5,808 nucleotides of DNA from Syntrophomonadaceae bacterium. Lineage in GTDB: Bacteria; Bacillota_D; Dethiobacteria; DTU022. The position numbers and the translations under genes are program-made. Where the stretch lies: positions 1 through 5,808 of the forward strand of contig PUNU01000139.1 of NCBI GenBank assembly GCA_003551865.1. Reading direction: 5' to 3'. A model generated the notes under the pieces. The model worked only from the letters and a program-made list of their open reading frames with translations. It was not told where the DNA came from and searched no databases. Positions 1 to 5,710 of this stretch are shown one piece after another (within the stretch, counting starts at the first letter, position 1; each line of letters opens with the position of its first letter).

Positions 1-1
1 A

Positions 2-70
2 ATCGAATTAAAAAATGGGGAAGGAACGCTGGTTGCCACCGGACTGGCTACCTATGTGATCGTGCAATAA
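2..70 (+). CDS. Hotdog-fold thioesterase, C-terminal fragment (5' end outside window)
   Basis: Frame 2 is open from the first full codon to the TAA at 68-70 and gives 22 residues ending in NGEGTLVATGLATYVIVQ. Such an ending, with an 'eG.lvA.g.atY.v' strand, is typical of the last beta strands of PaaI-like hotdog thioesterases, which hydrolyse acyl-CoA thioesters in the cytoplasm. Only the final strands are visible, so the catalytic residue, substrate and gene start cannot be seen. The acetyltransferase gene begins 29 bases downstream on the same strand, so the two may be co-transcribed. The family call rests on a short motif; another hotdog subfamily is possible. Confidence 0.6.
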   Translation: MELKNGEGTLVATGLATYVIVQ

Positions 71-80
71 TCATGGGTTA

Positions 81-86
81 AAGGAG
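81..86 (+). promoter_or_regulatory. Ribosome binding site for the GNAT gene, long spacing
   Basis: AAGGAG lies 13 bases before the GTG at 100, longer than the usual 5-9. An in-frame TAA at 79-81 excludes any earlier start, and the next in-frame GTG (142) has no Shine-Dalgarno site, so GTG 100 is kept. Translation may be modest, or coupled to the thioesterase stop just upstream. Confidence 0.5.
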
Positions 87-99
87 TAACGGACGCGAA

Positions 100-723
100 G
101 TGAACAAGGAAATCAAGATTGAGTATCTCGATAAAAAAAGAGTGGAAGAAGCAGCAGAAGTGCTGCTTAAAGCCTTTAAAAATGAAGCATTTACGGCGGC
201 TTGGCTCGACCTGTCGAAAAAGTGGCAGAGAAAGCTTTACGGCACCGCAGTTGAACTGAAGCTCAAAGTTTATCTCAAGGCGGGCCACCCTGTTTTTACT
301 GCGGTGGAAAATGATCGCATCCTCGGACTTTTCGTGCTTAAAGTTCCGCATGCCAGTATTCCCACGCTTACGGTGATCAGACTGACCCTTCCCCACCTTC
401 CCCACCTGCTGGCCCTGACCCCCTATTTTATCCGGGCCACTCACCTGGCCCAGGCGGCAAAAGCACCCCGGTCATTACCCGGGTCCCATTATGTGCTGGA
501 AGGGCTGGCTGTAGAACCCGTTTACCAGGGTAAAAAAATTGGCCGTATGCTGTTGGAATGTGCTCACAAATACTGCAGAGAAAATCCAAAATGCTCCGGT
601 GTTTACCTCATGACCGGGGACGAAAAAAACAGGAAGATCTATGAGCACTTCGGCTATGAACTGCTCGACACCAGGAAAACCGGCAGTTTTTCAGCCTACC
701 ACATGTTCAAGAACATAAGTTGA
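100..723 (+). CDS. GNAT-family N-acetyltransferase
   Basis: A 207-residue cytoplasmic protein, somewhat longer than a minimal GNAT domain (about 150). The acetyl-CoA binding core is near the C-terminus: the beta4-alpha3 segment runs about 133-153 with V138, then Q143-G144-K145-K146-I147-G148, corresponding to the family's Q/R-x-x-G-x-G/A loop with the first glycine replaced by lysine. Motif B follows as N177-R178-K179-I180-Y181 and FGYE at 184-187, the usual 'A..lYek.GF' helix. The N-terminal half carries the N-terminal strand and helices and a proline/histidine/leucine-rich stretch (about 88-115). It would transfer an acetyl group to an amine; the substrate cannot be read from sequence. The start is GTG. 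It follows the thioesterase fragment closely and converges with the metallopeptidase gene, 110 bases away. No clear terminator with a U-run follows it. Confidence 0.85.
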   Translation: MNKEIKIEYLDKKRVEEAAEVLLKAFKNEAFTAAWLDLSKKWQRKLYGTAVELKLKVYLKAGHPVFTAVENDRILGLFVLKVPHASIPTLTVIRLTLPHLPHLLALTPYFIRATHLAQAAKAPRSLPGSHYVLEGLAVEPVYQGKKIGRMLLECAHKYCRENPKCSGVYLMTGDEKNRKIYEHFGYELLDTRKTGSFSAYHMFKNIS

Positions 724-833
724 TTAAGGCGCTGTGGCGCGGCTACCTGGCATTTAAAATATCGGCCGTCACAGCTTAAAAAAAAGGGGATCGAAGTACT
801 TACAACAATACAACCGGAAGACAAATCACACGG

Positions 834-1556
834 TTACAGCCTGCCGGCGATCCCGTTTTTGAGCTGTTCTTTACGCTTTTTCCAGTCGGGCATAACCGCC
901 GACAAAAATTCATAAAACCCGGCATCGTGTTTGCGGTGCCGAAAGTGGGCCAGCTCATGTAAAACCACATAATCGATACATTCGACCGGGGCCCTGATCA
1001 ACTCGGTATTTAGGGTAATTTTTTGTTTGTCACAGGAGCAGGAGCCCCACCTGGTTTTCATGGTCCTGATCGTAACCGCCGGCCTCGCGATCCTGTAAGC
1101 GGCAAGCCGCTTAAGCACCCGGTCCAGTGAGTCATTAAAAACCGTTTCGGCCTTCTCTTTTAACCAGCGGTAAAAAAGTTCTTCTTTTTTACTGTAATCA
1201 CTTTCATTTTTCACGTAGAGGCGGAGCTCATCATCTGTAAGTTCAATCCTTTGTCCGTCCACCGCCGGTAAGACTATTAGCGTGTAAGGCTGTCCCAGGA
1301 AATAAACTGTTTCTCCGCCCGCATATATCCCTGTGCTTTCCTTGTTTAGCCTGCTCTCACGGCATTCGATTTTTTTTAGAATCCAGGGCGCTTTACTTTT
1401 AACAAACTGCTCGATAAATTCAAAAGGAACGTTCTTGTTGGCTGATACCATGATACTTGAATCGGAACGGATTCTTAAGTTGACATTTTTGACCTTCTTC
1501 CTGACCAGCAGAAAAGTGATAGCCTTGCCCTCGTGCATAATCTTGTGTTTCCCCAC
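834..1556 (-). CDS. ygjP: YgjP-type (DUF45) zinc metallopeptidase
   Basis: A protein of 240 residues, the usual YgjP size. The C-terminal half has the zinc signature H200-E201-L202-A203-H204 with the third histidine ligand at H210, in the family's HELAHFRHRKHD context, followed by an aromatic 'FYEFL' helix and 'MPDWKKRKEQL'. The conserved 'KTRWGSCS' block lies at 167-174. The N-terminal half begins with a beta strand pattern (LLVRKKVKNVNLRIR) typical of the family. E201 would activate the zinc-bound water. The substrate is unknown; YgjP-like proteins are related to the SprT and WLM peptidases. I chose GTG 1556 because GGAGG sits exactly 7 bases before it; an in-frame GTG at 1598 would add 14 non-conserved residues and has no well-spaced site. 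It lies downstream of the dehydrogenase pair but 307 bases away, so it is probably a separate unit. Confidence 0.85.
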   Translation of the reverse strand: MGKHKIMHEGKAITFLLVRKKVKNVNLRIRSDSSIMVSANKNVPFEFIEQFVKSKAPWILKKIECRESRLNKESTGIYAGGETVYFLGQPYTLIVLPAVDGQRIELTDDELRLYVKNESDYSKKEELFYRWLKEKAETVFNDSLDRVLKRLAAYRIARPAVTIRTMKTRWGSCSCDKQKITLNTELIRAPVECIDYVVLHELAHFRHRKHDAGFYEFLSAVMPDWKKRKEQLKNGIAGRL

Positions 1557-1563
1557 AGGTTGT

Positions 1564-1568
1564 CCTCC
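1564..1568 (-). promoter_or_regulatory. Ribosome binding site deciding the ygjP start
   Basis: GGAGG on the - strand, 7 bases before GTG 1556. It lies inside the longer open frame that starts at 1598 and argues for the shorter protein. Confidence 0.7.
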
Positions 1569-1649
1569 GTTTTCTATAAAAATGCCTGGTTCATCCACTC
1601 TCCGAGTTCATAAAAAGCGGAGTAAGCACCTTCCTCCAGTTACCACTGA

Positions 1650-1711
1650 CCTCACCCTGGGAAGAAAAGCCGGCTTTCTCTCTTACCCGGTGAGAGAGGT
1701 GGGGCATGAGG
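1650..1711. repeat. Degenerate intergenic inverted repeat (REP/MITE-like hairpin)
   Basis: The inner stem pairs CTCTCTTAC (1678-1686) with GTGAGAGAG (1690-1698) around CCG, with one T-G wobble. Outer arms CCTCACCCT (1650-1658) and GGGGCATGAGG (1701-1711) pair imperfectly. A 12-base palindrome AAAGCCGGCTTT (1666-1677) sits between the left arms. The layout recalls the small 'CCCTCACCCC ... GGGAGAGGG ... GAGGG' intergenic repeats dispersed in many bacterial genomes. Whether it is multicopy here cannot be told from one window. Confidence 0.4.
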
Positions 1712-1863
1712 GCTCTGAACGGGGCAGCAGCAAATTAGTCCCTTAACTCTAACTTCTGCGCAAATTTGGCAAGCCTCTTTTAGCGATCCCGAAACATCGA
1801 TCTAAACTGGGTTTATAAGGAGTCATTTTGAAATCCAACTTTTGTGGCACCGTCTTGTCCGGT

Positions 1864-2706
1864 TTAGGAATAACGGTAAATCCCCCTGCCTGTTTTTCTT
1901 CCCAGCCGGCCCGCTGCCACGTACTCTTTAAGCAAGGGACAGATGCGGTAGCGCGGATCACCGAACCCTTCGAAGACCGCCTGCTGGCAGTCCAAAACCA
2001 CATCAAGCCCGATGTGATCCAATAATTCCAGGGGGCCGAGGGGCCACTGCATCGAAAGCTTCATGGCCTTGTCCACATCTGCAGGTTCATTTCCTTCCCA
2101 TAAAAGCCAGAGCGCTTCGTTCATCAGCGCTCCAAGAACCCGGTTTACAATGAAGGCCGGATAGGGTTTGGCTACCACGTATTCCTTCCCCAGGGTTTGA
2201 GCCAGCTTTTTTGCCTCCTCCAGGGTCTCCGCCCCGGTATCATGGCCGGGCACCAGTTCCACCAGGGGGTTGTAAGGAATGGGAAAGAAAAAATGAATGC
2301 CGATAAACCGGCCGGCCCTGCCGCTGGCTGCAGCCAGTTCGGTGATCGGCAGGGTGGAAGTATTACTGCCAAAAATTACTTCCTCCGGGCACACCCGGTG
2401 CAGTTTCTTAAAAAGTTCTTTTTTGAGCTCCATCTTTTCCGGAACAGCCTCTATCACCATCCGGCACCCGGCTGCATCCTCTATTTTGCCCGACGGTACC
2501 ATCAACAACAGTGCTTTTTCCTTGACCTCGAGGCTAATCCTGCCCCTGGCGGCATCTTTTTCAATAATTCCTTCAATCTTTCCTTTCACCGCCGCGGCCC
2601 TTTCTTCTTCCCGGGAAATCATTAATACCCGGTAACCGGCCTGGGCCAGGGCCTGCACCAGGCCCCGGCCCATGAAACCCAGCCCGATCACTGCGATTGT
2701 TTCCAA
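1864..2706 (-). CDS. 3-hydroxyacyl-CoA dehydrogenase family protein, paralog B
   Basis: A 280-residue NAD(P)-dependent dehydrogenase. The N-terminal Rossmann fold begins METIAVIGLGFMG, with the dinucleotide loop G8-x-G10-x-x-G13. Catalytic positions of the family are present: S117 in SNTS (114-117), H138, E150 and N188 in FIVNR. With the start chosen here, the numbering matches the Ser117/His138/Asn188 set I recall for clostridial 3-hydroxybutyryl-CoA dehydrogenase. The C-terminal helical domain includes 'WPLGPLELLDHIGLD' (221-235) and ends in 'GRKTGRGIYRYS'. It would interconvert 3-hydroxyacyl-CoA and 3-oxoacyl-CoA in the cytoplasm. Odd point: the normally conserved HFFNP after the catalytic histidine reads HFFFP, losing the Asn, so substrate or activity may differ. 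The start is TTG 2706, with GGAGG 7 bases before it; a TTG at 2745 would add 13 residues without a site. It lies 54 bases behind paralog A, likely in one operon. Confidence 0.88.
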   Translation of the reverse strand: METIAVIGLGFMGRGLVQALAQAGYRVLMISREEERAAAVKGKIEGIIEKDAARGRISLEVKEKALLLMVPSGKIEDAAGCRMVIEAVPEKMELKKELFKKLHRVCPEEVIFGSNTSTLPITELAAASGRAGRFIGIHFFFPIPYNPLVELVPGHDTGAETLEEAKKLAQTLGKEYVVAKPYPAFIVNRVLGALMNEALWLLWEGNEPADVDKAMKLSMQWPLGPLELLDHIGLDVVLDCQQAVFEGFGDPRYRICPLLKEYVAAGRLGRKTGRGIYRYS

Positions 2707-2713
2707 TTTAAAA

Positions 2714-2718
2714 CCTCC
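2714..2718 (-). promoter_or_regulatory. Ribosome binding site deciding a TTG start
   Basis: GGAGG within GGGGGAGG, 7 bases before TTG 2706. It fixes the rare start codon of paralog B and excludes the upstream in-frame TTG at 2745. Confidence 0.75.
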
Positions 2719-2760
2719 CCCTGCTGCTAATTTAGGTGCTTTCAATTATAGCGAACAAAT

Positions 2761-3645
2761 TTACTTATCCTTCTTTTGATCCCTGTAATCATAAAAGCCT
2801 TTGCCGGTTTTCTCGCCCCATTCTCCCTTTACGTACTTTTCCACCACGGTTGGGAAGGGCTTGTCTTTGGGATCCCCGGTCTCCCGGTAACGCTCCATAC
2901 TGATATGGTAAGTCAGGTCCGCCCCGGTCAAATCCATCAACCGGAAAGGGCCCATCGGGTGCCCCAGGGCATTGACCACGGCGCTGTCGATATCCCGTGC
3001 CGAAGCTACACCGGTATCCAAAAGAAACAAAGCTTCATTACTGATTGCTGCCAGGATGCGGTTAACCAGAAAGCCGTAGACTTCTTTATGCAGTTTAACC
3101 GGCACTTTGTCCAGGCGGCGGGCCAGCTCCATGGTCAGTTCGGCGGTCTCCTCCGCGGTATGAGGGCCTTTGACCACTTCCACGCACTTCATGACCAGGG
3201 CGGGGTTGAAAAAGTGCATGTTGCACACTTTTTCCGGCCGGCCGGTGGCATCGGCTACGAGCGAACTGACCAAAAAAGAGCTGTTGGTGGCCAGCACCGC
3301 ATGAGAGGGAGCAATCCCGTCAAGATCCTTAAAAATATTCCTTTTAAGGTCTAATTTTTCGGTAGCCGCCTCGATGACAAAATCGGCATCCCCGGCTGTT
3401 TTTTTGAGATCTCCGGTAAACTCCAGGTTTTCCCGGGCCTGTTTGGCCTGCTCTTCGGTCAGCTTTCCCTTGGCCACCCGTCCCGGCAGATATTTTTCGG
3501 CAAACTCTTCCGCTTTTCTCAGCTGATCTTCACTGACATCCACACAGCCGACCTGATATCCCCTGATAGCCGCCAGCAGGGATATCTGGTGCCCCATGTT
3601 GCCGGCACCCACCACGCAAATTTTCTTGATATCATCGGCTTTCAT
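2761..3645 (-). CDS. hbd: 3-hydroxybutyryl-CoA / 3-hydroxyacyl-CoA dehydrogenase, paralog A
   Basis: A 294-residue enzyme, close to the roughly 280-residue stand-alone family. The Rossmann NAD(P) loop is G13-A14-G15-N16-M17-G18, and an acidic D36 ends the second strand, which favours NAD over NADP. The catalytic set is S123 (in TNSS), H144, E156 and N195, with the canonical HFFNP at 144-148 and 'GFLVNRILAAISNEA' (191-205). The C-terminal domain has 'GHPMGPFRLMDLTGAD' (228-243) and ends 'GEKTGKGFYDY' plus a charged tail. It would oxidise (S)-3-hydroxyacyl-CoA to 3-oxoacyl-CoA in beta-oxidation, or run in reverse in butyrate-type synthesis; the direction cannot be read here. ATG 3645 is chosen; an in-frame TTG at 3651 sits closer (5 bases) to the GGGAGG site and would add two residues. 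It heads the two-gene dehydrogenase unit. Confidence 0.9.
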   Translation of the reverse strand: MKADDIKKICVVGAGNMGHQISLLAAIRGYQVGCVDVSEDQLRKAEEFAEKYLPGRVAKGKLTEEQAKQARENLEFTGDLKKTAGDADFVIEAATEKLDLKRNIFKDLDGIAPSHAVLATNSSFLVSSLVADATGRPEKVCNMHFFNPALVMKCVEVVKGPHTAEETAELTMELARRLDKVPVKLHKEVYGFLVNRILAAISNEALFLLDTGVASARDIDSAVVNALGHPMGPFRLMDLTGADLTYHISMERYRETGDPKDKPFPTVVEKYVKGEWGEKTGKGFYDYRDQKKDK

Positions 3646-3656
3646 AAACAAGCATA

Positions 3657-3662
3657 CCTCCC
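3657..3662 (-). promoter_or_regulatory. Ribosome binding site of hbd, start ambiguous
   Basis: GGGAGG on the - strand lies 11 bases before ATG 3645 and 5 bases before TTG 3651, both in frame. Spacing alone does not decide between them; the more usual ATG is preferred. Confidence 0.6.
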
Positions 3663-3745
3663 TTATCGGCATATTCTTACATTCTACCCTGTCATGGTTT
3701 ATTCCTTGTCTTTATGGTTCTTTCGAAAGCTGTCCACGGATAATT

Positions 3746-3757
3746 CTCAGCAAACTC
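3746..3757. repeat. Direct repeat CTCAGCAAACTC, copy 1
   Basis: Identical 12-mer to 3833-3844, 87 bases apart start to start, in the leader of hbd. It reads GAGTTTGCTGAG on the transcribed - strand. It could be an operator half or a relic of a small element. Confidence 0.45.
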
Positions 3758-3832
3758 TTTATTAAGACCGTGAGCATAAAAGCTTCTCCCGGACATCACA
3801 TGCTCCAGGCTTTAGAAAATTAGAAATGCTAG

Positions 3833-3844
3833 CTCAGCAAACTC
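3833..3844. repeat. Direct repeat CTCAGCAAACTC, copy 2
   Basis: Exact second copy of 3746-3757. Together with 3823-3832 it forms a 19-base unit that on the - strand reads TTTGCTGAGCTAGCATTTC, and resembles TTTGCTCAGCATTTC on the + strand at 3982-3996 apart from a gap. This copy overlaps the end of the 14-codon ORF. Confidence 0.45.
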
Positions 3845-3878
3845 CTGGCAATGACCAGCTTAGTTGTAAAGAAAACAT
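3834..3878 (-). CDS. Possible 14-residue leader peptide or gene remnant
   Basis: ATG 3878 is preceded by AAGGAG with 7-base spacing, as good a ribosome binding site as any in the window, and encodes MFSLQLSWSLPGVC before TGA. It sits about 190 bases before hbd and downstream of the candidate promoter, so it would be in the same transcript. It shows no run of a single regulatory amino acid that would mark a classical attenuator. It could be a translated leader, the stub of a decayed gene, or chance. I do not recognise it. Confidence 0.25.
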   Translation of the reverse strand: MFSLQLSWSLPGVC

Positions 3879-3971
3879 AAGCAATCTCCTTCTTTCTTTG
3901 AACTTTTTTAATACCCGCCTGCAACACTGCCGGTCCTGTGTCGGCGCCCTGTGATCAAATCCGGATTTATT

Positions 3972-4000
3972 ATTAAATATATTTGCTCAGCATTTCTCAA
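3972..4000 (-). promoter_or_regulatory. Candidate sigma-70 (SigA) promoter for the hbd pair
   Basis: On the - strand TTGAGA (3995-4000, 5/6 to TTGACA), a 17-base spacer, and TTTAAT (3972-3977, 5/6 to TATAAT) in AT-rich surroundings. Transcription would begin near 3965 and give a leader of about 320 bases before hbd. The spacer holds the repeat copy at 3982-3996, a position where a bound protein would block polymerase. Chance matches of this quality are not rare in AT-rich DNA. Confidence 0.4.
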
Positions 4001-4051
4001 CACAGGAACCTCAGCTCATCATCGCTTTAAGGTAAGTACAGCGCCAACATA

Positions 4052-5683
4052 TTAGGCGTTGTCTTCTTTTTTCTTTTCCTCTGCCACAAGCTCTCTCCTT
4101 AAGATTTTGCCCACGGCACTCTTAGGCAGCTCCCGGCGGAATTCCACCTTCCTTGGCACCTTGTATTTGGCCAGACTTTGTTTACAAAATTCCAGGATTT
4201 CTTCTTCCGTCGCTTCTTCGCCTTCTTTCAGCACAACATAGGCCTTGAGAATTTCTCCGTAATAAGAGTCGGGAATCCCGGCCGTAACCGCCTCCATTAC
4301 CTTGGGATGTTCATATAATATTTCGTCTACTTCTCGCGGGTATACATTAAAGCCGCCGGTCAACACCATGTCCTTTTTGCGATCGACAATGTAAAAATAG
4401 CCGTCTTCATCCATTTTGGCTATATCGCCGGTATACAGCCAACCATCACGAAGAGTTTCTTTGGTTTCTTCAGGTCGATTCCAGTAACCTTTCATTACCT
4501 GGGGGGCCTTGATGATCAGCTCTCCTTCTTCTCCGTGTGGCAATTCCCTGGTGCCTTCTTCTACATCTACAATCTTGCATTCTGTATCGGGGTAAGGCAT
4601 GCCGATGCTGCCCGGCTTGCGCTCTCCTTTAAGCGGATTGCAATGCGTTACCGGTGAAGCTTCGGAAAGGCCGTAGCCTTCCAGCAGTTTGGAGCCGGTT
4701 CGCTGTTCGAAGATCTTCATCGTTTCTAAAGGCATGGGCGCCGCCCCGCTGTTGCAAACTTCCACGGCGTCGATGTTATATTTATCGGCATCAGGATGGT
4801 TGGCTATAGCCGTATAGATGGTGGGCACGGCGGGCAAAAGCTTGGGATGGTACTGCTTGATCATTTCCAGTACCAGGTCCACTTCAAAACGGGGCACCAG
4901 CACCTGGCCGCTCGGTAAAGTCAGGCCTGTATTCATTGCGCAGGTCATCCCGTAAGAATGAAAAAATGGCAAAACGGCTATTCCATAGTGCTGTTCAACC
5001 TCTTCGCTAAAATTCTCATCAATCCACTCCTTAATCCACTCTTTGATCTGAACCACGTTACTGACAAGGTTAAAATGGGTTAACATCGCCGCTTTGGGCA
5101 TCCCGGTAGTTCCGCCGGTATACTGAAATACAGCCACATCGTCTCCGGGATTTATTTTTTCTTCAGGCGGATCAGGCGAGTACTCCTGCAGCAGATCTTC
5201 AAAGAAAAGATTGTCTCCTTCCACCTCCATCCACATGAGGCGGGCAACAATAACCTTTTCCACTTTAACTTTATCCCGTACCTGGTGAAAAGAGTTAAAA
5301 ACTACATCTACACCGATGAAAACCTTGGCCCCCGAATCATTTAAGATAAATTCAACTTCCCTTGGAGTATAAAGCGGGTTCATCTGGACTACTATTGCCC
5401 CCAGCTTCATACAGGCATAATAGGCATACACGTACTGAGGACAGTTGGGAAGCATTACCGCCACCCGGTCTCCTTTTTTTACTCCCAGGTCGGCCAGAGC
5501 GGAAGCTGTGCGGTTGATTTTTTCATGCATCTCTTTAAAGGTGGTTTGGTTACCCATAAATACCAGTGCTACCAGGTCCGGGTAATCACGGGTGCACTGG
5601 TAAAGGTAATCATACAAGGGAGTTTCGGGGTAATCCAAATTCCAGTTGACCGGGTAATTTTTAAGCCATAATCGTTCACTCAT
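4052..5683 (-). CDS. fadD: Long-chain-fatty-acid–CoA ligase type AMP-binding enzyme
   Basis: A 543-residue ANL-superfamily adenylating enzyme, full length for FadD/LcfB-type ligases. It makes an acyl-AMP from a carboxylic acid and ATP, then the acyl-CoA. Motifs in order: phosphate-binding loop YTGGTTGMPKAA (188-199), FHSYG (241-245), the adenine/acyl pocket GYGLSEASP (336-344), GWLYTGD with D420 (414-420), hinge region DGYFYIVDRKKD (427-438), the fatty-acyl ligase linker GGFNVYPREVDE (443-454), and the C-terminal catalytic lysine K526 in PKSAVGKILRREL. The usual glycine after PK in the P-loop is alanine here. Chain-length preference is not readable, but the GGFNVYP linker favours medium/long-chain ligases over acetyl-CoA synthetase. 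There is no signal peptide. The ATG is preceded by AAAGGAGG at 9 bases. It is followed, after the leader, by the two dehydrogenases on the same strand, which fits acyl-CoA degradation. Confidence 0.92.
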   Translation of the reverse strand: MSERLWLKNYPVNWNLDYPETPLYDYLYQCTRDYPDLVALVFMGNQTTFKEMHEKINRTASALADLGVKKGDRVAVMLPNCPQYVYAYYACMKLGAIVVQMNPLYTPREVEFILNDSGAKVFIGVDVVFNSFHQVRDKVKVEKVIVARLMWMEVEGDNLFFEDLLQEYSPDPPEEKINPGDDVAVFQYTGGTTGMPKAAMLTHFNLVSNVVQIKEWIKEWIDENFSEEVEQHYGIAVLPFFHSYGMTCAMNTGLTLPSGQVLVPRFEVDLVLEMIKQYHPKLLPAVPTIYTAIANHPDADKYNIDAVEVCNSGAAPMPLETMKIFEQRTGSKLLEGYGLSEASPVTHCNPLKGERKPGSIGMPYPDTECKIVDVEEGTRELPHGEEGELIIKAPQVMKGYWNRPEETKETLRDGWLYTGDIAKMDEDGYFYIVDRKKDMVLTGGFNVYPREVDEILYEHPKVMEAVTAGIPDSYYGEILKAYVVLKEGEEATEEEILEFCKQSLAKYKVPRKVEFRRELPKSAVGKILRRELVAEEKKKEDNA

Positions 5684-5692
5684 TTTAATTAA

Positions 5693-5700
5693 CCTCCTTT
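5693..5700 (-). promoter_or_regulatory. Ribosome binding site of fadD
   Basis: AAAGGAGG, a near-full anti-SD match, 9 bases before ATG 5683. Only 10 bases separate it from the palindrome at 5711, leaving very little room for a promoter between the two. Confidence 0.7.
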
Positions 5701-5710
5701 CTTTTTAGCC

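Larger units (their letters stand above)
1557..1863. other. 307-base gene-free stretch between ygjP and the second dehydrogenase
   Basis: No convincing gene. It holds the ygjP ribosome binding site (1564-1568), a degenerate hairpin repeat (1650-1711), and a TATAAA on the - strand without a recognisable -35 box at 15-18 bases. I see no U-run terminator behind the dehydrogenase stop at 1864 and cannot place a confident ygjP promoter. The absence of an obvious terminator leaves read-through into ygjP possible. Confidence 0.5.
3646..4051. other. 406-base AT-rich leader between fadD and hbd
   Basis: No full-size gene on either strand. On the - strand it holds a candidate sigma-70-type promoter (3972-4000), a 14-codon ORF with a good Shine-Dalgarno site (3834-3878), a 12-base direct repeat (3746 and 3833) and a related inverted copy (3982-3996). 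A weak stem overlapping the fadD stop (CAACGCC with GGCGCTG, one mismatch) has no U-run, so fadD termination is not obvious. Confidence 0.5.

Noticed and set aside
52..444. 130-codon - strand ORF
   Set aside because: Antisense to the GNAT gene and the thioesterase end; no family resemblance.
731..785. GCTGTG...CACAGC stem followed by A8 between the convergent GNAT and ygjP genes
   Set aside because: On the + strand the stem is followed by A, not T. On the - strand the T8 precedes the stem, and the only upstream stem (AACCG/CGGTT) is too far away. It is not a convincing terminator for either gene.
1333..1746. 137-codon + strand ORF
   Set aside because: Antisense to the N-terminal half of ygjP; hydrophobic shadow frame with no supporting signal.
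1800..1863. TATAAA on the - strand as a ygjP promoter
   Set aside because: No acceptable -35 box at 15-18 bases upstream, and it lies about 250 bases from the ygjP start.
1749..2006. 85-codon - strand ORF overlapping the end of dehydrogenase B
   Set aside because: It is an out-of-frame shadow of the dehydrogenase coding sequence, without its own ribosome binding site.
1828..2025. 65-codon + strand ORF from a TTG with AAGGAG at 1817-1822
   Set aside because: The site is good (5-base spacing), but most of the frame is antisense to the conserved C-terminus of dehydrogenase B, and the protein shows no recognisable fold or motif.
2776..3354. 192-codon open frame on the + strand
   Set aside because: It lies entirely antisense to hbd, whose motifs are unmistakable; composition (rich in H, Q, G) is that of a shadow frame.
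4034..4058. Imperfect hairpin overlapping the fadD stop codon
   Set aside because: Seven-base stem with one mismatch and no U-run afterwards; not enough for a terminator.
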